Shown one piece after another: positions 58,336 to 64,000 of a stretch of DNA of 64,000 nucleotides; the first letter of the stretch is position 1; each line of letters opens with the position of its first letter. The stretch lies in the NCBI RefSeq assembly GCF_038595055.1, contig NZ_CP152002.1, positions 2,524,501-2,588,500 of the forward strand. The letters run 5' to 3'. The notes beneath the pieces were generated by a model. It did no database searches. It worked only from the letters and a program-made list of their open reading frames with translations, and was not told the origin of the DNA. This stretch comes from Paenibacillus sp. FSL R7-0345 (GTDB lineage Bacteria > Bacillota > Bacilli > Paenibacillales > Paenibacillaceae). The position numbers and the translations under genes are program-made.

Positions 58336-60123
58336 ATGCTCCGTACACTCCGTATCCGGCATAATCCTTTTTTAACCTGGAAGTCCATCCGCGTGAAAAT
58401 GCTGGCCGGCTTATTTCTGATTGTCACTCCGCTCATTGCATTCCTGATCTATTCCAATGTGTATGCCATTCATACGGTAAGAACCCAGGTCGCAGAATCG
58501 AGCAAGGATCTTCTGTCACTGTACAGAAGCCAGGTTGATGCCCGGCTGCAGGAAGCCGACAACTATCTGAACGGCCTGATGCTTGATCCGGAGCTGTCGG
58601 ATTTTGATTTTTATACCGCGCCGGATGAGCGTCTCTTTGTAAAACAGCGGATTAACAACAATCTTTCAAATTCTATTCTGCGTTACTCTGTGCTGGACGG
58701 ATTATTTGTGTTCCTGGCTTCGGATGATGCTTTTTTGTATTCCTTTCAGACCAGATCCACCTATATCGACAGGACGTACATGAAGGATTATATTGTCAAT
58801 GATGTTAGCAAAAGCGAAAGCCTGCAGCGCCAGCATATGAAGAGCTGGTATGTTCAGCGCAGCGGGGACCAGACGTACCTGATGCGCTTTTTTGTAATGC
58901 CGAATCAATCGGTTGTAGGCGCATGGATCAATATGAATGCCTTTAAAACCCCGCTGGAGCTGCTGGGGATCGGCGATAAAGGAGCAGCTCTGCTCGTGGA
59001 CGACCGCGGAAATGCGCTGGTTAACCAGAGCTTTATCCGTGATACAGGTGCCGAGATCAAGCTGAACGAGGGGTCCTATTATTTGACGGGGGCTAAGGAG
59101 CGTTATCTGACGGTTGGTGAACGATCCCACGAAGGAGATTTCAGCCTGTATGCGTTTATACCGGAGGAAAAAATATTGCAGCAGCTGCCGACGCTGCGGG
59201 CGATCTCGTTTATCCTGCCCTTTGCCTCCATACTCATTCTGCTGCTGGGGTTGATGCTGCTGCGCAAAACACTGCTTCTTCCGCTGAACCGCCTGTTAAA
59301 AGCAATGAACCGGATTCAGCAGGGTAACCTGGATACCCAGATTAAACAATTTCCTACTTCCAGTGAGTTCAGGGCCGTTAACGATACGTTCAACAATATG
59401 ATGGAGCAGATCAAGAACCTGCGCATTAACGTCTACGAAGAGCAGCTGAACAAGCAGAAGGCAGAGCTCCAGCATTTGCAGCTGCAGATCAAGCCCCATT
59501 TTTATATCAACACCTTAAACCTGCTGCATACCCTGGCCCGGACCAAGGAAGTGAAGCTGTTGGAGGAGCTGTCGCTGTATCTGATCCGTTATTTCCGTTA
59601 TATGTTTCAGAGTAATCTAAGCTTTGTCACGCTCAGGGACGAGCTGCAGCATGTGAGAAATTATTTGCGCATTCAGGAGCTGCGGTTTCCCGGTCAGCTG
59701 ATTCCCGAGATCAAAGCTCCCGAATTTCTGCTGAATACGCCGGTGCCTCCGCTGGTCATTCAGACCTTTGTGGAGAACGCAGTCAAGCATGCCATTACTC
59801 TGGATGATCCGGTGTACCTGTATATCGAGCTTGAGATGAGTGAACAGCAACAGGCGGGAATCCAGATCCAGATCCGGGATACCGGGCCGGGCTTTCAGGA
59901 TGAGATCATCCGCAAGATTAATCAGGAGGAGCGCATCGTTGATGAAGAAGGCGAACATATCGGCATACGGAACCTGAAGCAGAGGCTCCGCCTCCTCTAT
60001 CACGGGCAGGGGGAAGTCACCCTCTGCAATGCTGTTCCGCACGGGGCAAGCGTTGGAATTACACTTCCGTTTGCTCTTGACAATCATTCAAACCATAGCC
60101 CTGGAGGTACTGCACCATGTTAA
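58336..60123 (+). CDS. YesM-type sensor histidine kinase
   Basis: 595 residues. Membrane helices at about 20-42 and 290-312 flank an extracellular sensor domain. HAMP region follows (LNRLLKAMNRIQQGNLDTQI), then the His_kinase domain with the phospho-acceptor in LQIKPHFYINTLNLLH, the N-box VENAVKHAI and G-box GIRNLKQRLRLLY. YesM kinases sense carbohydrate-related signals and phosphorylate AraC-type regulators. Overlaps the next gene by 7 bases, so coupled to the response regulator. Confidence 0.92.
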   Translation: MLRTLRIRHNPFLTWKSIRVKMLAGLFLIVTPLIAFLIYSNVYAIHTVRTQVAESSKDLLSLYRSQVDARLQEADNYLNGLMLDPELSDFDFYTAPDERLFVKQRINNNLSNSILRYSVLDGLFVFLASDDAFLYSFQTRSTYIDRTYMKDYIVNDVSKSESLQRQHMKSWYVQRSGDQTYLMRFFVMPNQSVVGAWINMNAFKTPLELLGIGDKGAALLVDDRGNALVNQSFIRDTGAEIKLNEGSYYLTGAKERYLTVGERSHEGDFSLYAFIPEEKILQQLPTLRAISFILPFASILILLLGLMLLRKTLLLPLNRLLKAMNRIQQGNLDTQIKQFPTSSEFRAVNDTFNNMMEQIKNLRINVYEEQLNKQKAELQHLQLQIKPHFYINTLNLLHTLARTKEVKLLEELSLYLIRYFRYMFQSNLSFVTLRDELQHVRNYLRIQELRFPGQLIPEIKAPEFLLNTPVPPLVIQTFVENAVKHAITLDDPVYLYIELEMSEQQQAGIQIQIRDTGPGFQDEIIRKINQEERIVDEEGEHIGIRNLKQRLRLLYHGQGEVTLCNAVPHGASVGITLPFALDNHSNHSPGGTAPC

Positions 60124-61712
60124 CCATGCTGATTGTAGATGATGAAAAGCTGTTTGCGGATTCACTGACGAGTGAAATAGAATGGGCCTCCCTAGGGATA
60201 GGTCCCGTCTATACGGCTTATAATTCCCGCCAGGCCAAAGAAATCTATGAAAGTGCTCAGGTGGATTTCATGCTATGCGATATTGAGATGCCGCAAGGAA
60301 GCGGACTCGAGCTGCTGGCCTGGGTAAGAGAGCATTATCCGCGCACCGAATCTGTGTTCATGACCTGCCATGCCGATTTCCGGTATGCGCAGCGGGCGGT
60401 GCAGCTTGGGAGCTTTGATTATTTATTGAAACCGGTCGCTGAGGATGAGTTGCGTGATGTCGCCCGCAGGGCAGCGGAGAAAATCAACAAAGACAAGGAG
60501 ACCAAGCAGTACAGCCGGTTCGGGGAGTTCTGGGCCAAGCACCAGCCGCTTCTGGCGGAGCGCTTCTGGCTGGACATCCTTAACCATACGATTCCGTCCA
60601 ATCCGGAGCTGATCCGCAGGGAAGCAGAAGTACGCAACATTCCGTATGGTACCGACATGAGGCTGCTGCCTGCCCTTATATCCATCCAGCGCTACAACAA
60701 ATCCTTTACACCCCGCGACGAAAAAATCATCGAATATGCCCTGATCAACTCCGGCGCCGAGCTGCTGGGTATTCAGGGCAGCGGCCTGCTGTTCGGCTTG
60801 CCGGAGCGTAAGCTGCTGGCGCTGATTCCTGTGGAGCGGAATGCACTTGAGATCCAGGAGACGCTGCAGGCACGCGGGCGTACTTTTATAGATACAGCAA
60901 GCACCTATTTCTATTGCGACATATCTGTCTACATCGGCAATGAGGTTCTTGGCCATGAGCTGACGGATATGGTAGGCCGGCTGGCGGAATGGGATCTGAA
61001 CAATGTAGCCCACGGCAATAGAGTGTTGTTGTGGCGGAATAAACCCTATGGCCAGCAGAATATAGTTCTGCCGGATATGAGTACCTGGTCTGTGCTGCTG
61101 AAGGAGGGACACGGAGACAGGGTGCTGGAAGAGGCGGAGAAGTTCCTTCATAGCCTAAGCGGTGCAGAGACGATAGATGCAGACAGCTTATACCGGTTTC
61201 ACCATAACTTTCTGCAGATGGTCTATTATGTACTGAAGTTAAGCGGCATTGAGGCCCAGCTCCTGTTCAACGATGAAACCTCCTCCGTGCTGTTCCAGCG
61301 GGCTGTCCGCTCCCTGACGGATATGAAGGAATGGATGAAGCATACCCTCTCCAAGGCGACCGGTTATGTAGGAACGGTTCAGCAATCACAGCCGATTATG
61401 AAGGATGCGGAGCAGTTCATCCTGCAGGAGCTGGAATCGGAGGATTTGACCCGCGAGGCTGTAGCCAGCCATGTGTTCCTGAACCCGGATTACCTGGACA
61501 GGCTTTTTAAGAAGGAATCCGGCCAGTCCGTCACGGAGTTTATTGTATCCAAAAGGATGCTGCTGGCCCGCGATTTGCTGACGGCAACCCATCAGTCGGT
61601 CAGCTCCATTGCCTCCCGCGCAGGCTACACCAACCTGGCCCATTTCTCCCGGAGATTCAAGCAGGTGGTTGGGATGAGCCCGAAGGACTACCGGAACAAG
61701 CATAAGCAGTAG
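60117..61712 (+). CDS. AraC-type response regulator
   Basis: 531 residues. Receiver domain at the N-terminus: LIVDDEK acidic pair, phospho-Asp in LCDIEMPQGSG, and LLKP lysine. A long middle of unknown fold is followed by a C-terminal AraC pair of helix-turn-helix motifs (VASHVFLNPDYLDRLFKKES, SVSSIASRAGYTNLAHFSRRFK). Pairs with the kinase and likely controls the solute-binding protein gene 133 bases downstream. GGAGG lies 9 bases before the ATG. Confidence 0.93.
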   Translation: MLTMLIVDDEKLFADSLTSEIEWASLGIGPVYTAYNSRQAKEIYESAQVDFMLCDIEMPQGSGLELLAWVREHYPRTESVFMTCHADFRYAQRAVQLGSFDYLLKPVAEDELRDVARRAAEKINKDKETKQYSRFGEFWAKHQPLLAERFWLDILNHTIPSNPELIRREAEVRNIPYGTDMRLLPALISIQRYNKSFTPRDEKIIEYALINSGAELLGIQGSGLLFGLPERKLLALIPVERNALEIQETLQARGRTFIDTASTYFYCDISVYIGNEVLGHELTDMVGRLAEWDLNNVAHGNRVLLWRNKPYGQQNIVLPDMSTWSVLLKEGHGDRVLEEAEKFLHSLSGAETIDADSLYRFHHNFLQMVYYVLKLSGIEAQLLFNDETSSVLFQRAVRSLTDMKEWMKHTLSKATGYVGTVQQSQPIMKDAEQFILQELESEDLTREAVASHVFLNPDYLDRLFKKESGQSVTEFIVSKRMLLARDLLTATHQSVSSIASRAGYTNLAHFSRRFKQVVGMSPKDYRNKHKQ

Positions 61713-61845
61713 AGGCATACAGGTCGAAAATGTGCAAATGTGAGGTCGAAAACAGAGTAGTGAGGAAATGTGGCCCGCTGTAACATTATAAACAGATTCG
61801 ATGCAAATTCGATTCCAACTCATACACGGTACAGGGGGATGAAGA

Positions 61846-63375
61846 ATGAAGAAAAAGCTTGGCTGGTTGAGTCTCATACTGGTATTTATGCTGGCAGTAA
61901 CCGCTTGTTCAGGAAATGCCGGGGGTAACAATGCAGGTGGAGGGAACAAAGAAGCAGGCAGTGCCGATCCGTCCGGGAGTAAAGAGGAGCCTTATGAAGT
62001 GGTGTACGCTTATCCGGCGTTCTCCAATATACCGGCAGACATACAGGAGGTACAAGAGGCCATCAACAAGATTTCGGTGGACAAAATCAATGTAAAGGTC
62101 AAGCTTCTGCCGATAAGTAACAGTGCTTTCACCAACCAGATCAACCTGATGCTATCAAGCGGGGAAAAGCTGGATATGTTCGCCATGCTCAGCACCTATA
62201 GCAATCAGGTAGCCAAAGGAGCCTTGTACCCGATTGGCAATATCATGGAAGCCAATGCACAAGGGACAATCGATGCCCTTGGCGTCGATTACTATAACGC
62301 TACCAAGGTTGGCGGCGTCAGCTACGGTGTACCGAGTCTCCGCGATTTGGCGCAGGATTTCGGTATCGTAGTCCGCAAGGATATTGTGGACAAATATAAC
62401 ATCAACCTTGATGAGGTCACAACCTTTGATGATTTCGAGTTAATCTTTAAGGCAGTAAAAGAAAATGAGCCGGGAATGGCCGGTGCTACCAATCTGACGA
62501 ACGGTTCGATTCTCAGTACTTACGGAATCCAGGACCCGCTCGGGAACAACCTGGGTGTCCTGCTGAATCATGGACTTGATGATCTGAAGGTCGTGAACCT
62601 GTTCGCTTCCGAGGAGTACAAACAGATTGTAACCAAGATCCGCGAGTGGTATCTGGCAGGCTACCTGGTCAAGGATGCTGCAACCAGCCCGGAATTAAAC
62701 AATGTGATGGTGAAATCCGGCAAGGCAGCCAGCTGGTTATCCGCGATGAAGCCGGGCTTTGAAACGCAGGAAAGCCGCAATGTCGGGGTGGAAATGACTG
62801 CTGCACGTACGCAGAAGCCAGTGGCCATGACCGATACGGTGACTAACGTAGCTATCGGTGTTGCAGCCACTTCAGAGCAGCCGGAAAAAGCATTGCAGTT
62901 TCTGAACCTGATGTACACCGACAAGGACATTGTAAACCTGATCGACTGGGGCATTGAAGGCAAGCATTATGTAAAAGTCCAAGGTACGGATAATGTGATC
63001 AAATACCCGGATGGGGTCACAGGTGACAATGTCGGATACAAGAGTGACGGCTGGATGCACGGCAACCAGTTCCTCTCCTTTGTCTTCGAGGGCGATGATC
63101 CTGAAGTGTATGTGAAGATGAACGAGTTCAACCAGTCTGCGGCCAAATCCAAAGCCCTCGGCTTTACTTTTAATGGTGATTCTGTAAAGGCTGAAATTGC
63201 CGCCTGCAATGCGGTGCTTGACCAATACCGCCGGGCTATCGAGAGCGGCGTGCTTGAGCTGGACAAAGCGCTTCCCGAATTCCTGAAGAAGCTCGATGAT
63301 GCCGGTATTAATACCATCATCACCGAAAAGCAGAAGCAGCTGGATGAATGGGCTGCCGGCAACGCGTCCAAATAG
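61846..63375 (+). CDS. extracellular carbohydrate-binding lipoprotein of an ABC transporter
   Basis: 509 residues. Lipoprotein signal with lipobox LAVTAC (Cys21), then a Gly/Asn-rich linker. The mature part is a type-1/LplA-like solute-binding protein (ANQINLMLSSGEKLDMF region; PEKALQFLNLMYTD). C-terminal region of the DUF3502 type is probable. It delivers an oligosaccharide to the permease downstream. AGGGGGATGA precedes the ATG. A hairpin follows the gene, which would favour higher expression than the permeases. Confidence 0.92.
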   Translation: MKKKLGWLSLILVFMLAVTACSGNAGGNNAGGGNKEAGSADPSGSKEEPYEVVYAYPAFSNIPADIQEVQEAINKISVDKINVKVKLLPISNSAFTNQINLMLSSGEKLDMFAMLSTYSNQVAKGALYPIGNIMEANAQGTIDALGVDYYNATKVGGVSYGVPSLRDLAQDFGIVVRKDIVDKYNINLDEVTTFDDFELIFKAVKENEPGMAGATNLTNGSILSTYGIQDPLGNNLGVLLNHGLDDLKVVNLFASEEYKQIVTKIREWYLAGYLVKDAATSPELNNVMVKSGKAASWLSAMKPGFETQESRNVGVEMTAARTQKPVAMTDTVTNVAIGVAATSEQPEKALQFLNLMYTDKDIVNLIDWGIEGKHYVKVQGTDNVIKYPDGVTGDNVGYKSDGWMHGNQFLSFVFEGDDPEVYVKMNEFNQSAAKSKALGFTFNGDSVKAEIAACNAVLDQYRRAIESGVLELDKALPEFLKKLDDAGINTIITEKQKQLDEWAAGNASK

Positions 63376-63382
63376 GAAGGCT

Positions 63383-63422
63383 TACGATCCAATCAGCAGA
63401 AGGCTGGTTGGATCGTATTTTT
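63383..63422 (+). terminator. hairpin between binding-protein and permease genes
   Basis: TACGATCCAA (63383-63392) pairs with TTGGATCGTA (63408-63417), then TTTTTAAAA. Likely a partial terminator or RNA-stabilising hairpin. Confidence 0.65.
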
Positions 63423-63461
63423 AAAATGCTATTTTGCCAAAGGAAAGGAAGTGCAGACCAA

Positions 63462-64000
63462 ATGAAGCAGCTGAGCTTAAAGCAAGGCAGCAAGAAGCTT
63501 AAATATGCCCCCTTATACTTGCTGATGATTCCGGGAATCGTCTATCTGCTGATCAACAATTATCTGCCGATGCTGGGGATATTCATTGCTTTCAAAAATA
63601 TCAATTTCACCAAAGGCATATTCGGCAGCGAATGGATCGGCTTTCAGAATTTCAAATATTTGTTCCAGACAAGTGACGCTTATATCATTACGCGAAATAC
63701 GATCTTATATAATGCGGTGTTCATCGTGCTGGGAACGCTATTCGCGATCGCCTTTGCCATTCTGCTCAATGAGATCAAGAAAAAGGTGCTGTCCCGGTTC
63801 TATCAGAGTGTCATTGTTCTGCCCCATCTAATTTCATTCGTGGTTGTCGGTTACCTGGCCTATGCCGGACTGAGCCTGGAGACGGGATTTATGAATAAAA
63901 CCGTCCTGCCGCTCCTGGGGATTGATCCGATTTCGTGGTACACCGAGCCGAAGTACTGGCCGTTTATCCTGACGATTATTCATCTATGGAAATCTATCGG
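63462..64000 (+). CDS. ABC transporter permease, LplB-like (truncated by window edge)
   Basis: At least 179 residues, continuing past the window. N-terminal membrane protein: APLYLLMIPGIVYLLINNYLPMLGIFIAFKNINFTKGIFGSEW (cited in parts: LLMIPGIVYLLINNYLPML, FIAFKNINF), typical of the B-type carbohydrate permease of this class. Start ATG 63462 has AAAGGAAAGG about 12 bases upstream. Partner of the binding lipoprotein; the second permease would lie beyond the window. Confidence 0.9.
   Translation, partial: MKQLSLKQGSKKLKYAPLYLLMIPGIVYLLINNYLPMLGIFIAFKNINFTKGIFGSEWIGFQNFKYLFQTSDAYIITRNTILYNAVFIVLGTLFAIAFAILLNEIKKKVLSRFYQSVIVLPHLISFVVVGYLAYAGLSLETGFMNKTVLPLLGIDPISWYTEPKYWPFILTIIHLWKSI

Overview
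The window looks like a chromosomal segment of a Paenibacillus-type Firmicute. The grounds are strong AGGAGG-type ribosome sites, a GlnR/TnrA box before amtB, YqhG/YqhH, YqzE, YugP, YhaO/YhaN and YkvI relatives, a YjcZ-like spore micropeptide, a B12-dependent ribonucleotide reductase, and a YesM/AraC/lipoprotein/LplB-type sugar-uptake cassette. This assignment is inference from gene content; no database was searched.

Layout. 1-9.6 kb: rhomboid protease, LysR, YugP-like metallopeptidase, MerR, then a nitrogen-controlled operon (ammonium channel, GlnD-like nucleotidyltransferase, DEDDh exonuclease) that runs tail-to-tail into a JAMM peptidase, followed by a TlpA/ResA-like thioredoxin and citramalate synthase. 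9.6-19.2 kb: DNA polymerase IV, ferredoxin, a membrane-anchored L,D-transpeptidase, a 45-residue membrane protein, PyrD, RelQ-type alarmone synthetase, DUF309 protein, an RsmF-type rRNA methyltransferase, an RsuA-type pseudouridine synthase and a HAD phosphatase. 19.2-20.4 kb is a purine-rich non-coding stretch holding a nested palindromic repeat. 20.4-30.7 kb: YjcZ-like peptide, a second RsmF paralogue, a glycosyltransferase-YhaO-YhaN operon, YkvI, Xpt and two small unknown genes. 30.7-32.6 kb is an apparently intact group II (IIC-like) intron sitting just after a hairpin. 33-42.6 kb: tRNA-Leu, ROK regulator with MFS sugar transporter, and three regulator/target pairs (MarR/SDR, PadR/DUF2812, MerR/SDR), each with a visible operator. 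42.7-52.3 kb: cell-wall enzymes, YqzE, a second nested palindromic repeat, an exported unknown, YqhG/YqhH and NrdJ behind two NrdR-like boxes. 52.4-58.2 kb is AT-richer and decayed: TetR plus a flavin/Fe-S enoate reductase, an internally deleted sensor kinase, an epimerase remnant and a broken IS3-family element. 58.3-64 kb: two-component system and the start of a carbohydrate ABC transporter, cut by the window edge.

Most notable. (1) Two non-coding elements of about 185-190 bp (19602-19790 and 44990-45174) differ in sequence but share the same geometry: two forward units 50-51 bp apart, a core, then two inverted units 50-51 bp apart, so each could fold into one long imperfect hairpin. (2) An ammonium channel is co-transcribed with a GlnD-like nucleotidyltransferase and a 3'-5' exonuclease-like protein in place of GlnK. 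(3) The citramalate synthase leader carries a 39-bp in-frame direct repeat interleaved with a dyad. The remaining genes are mostly ordinary chromosomal housekeeping.
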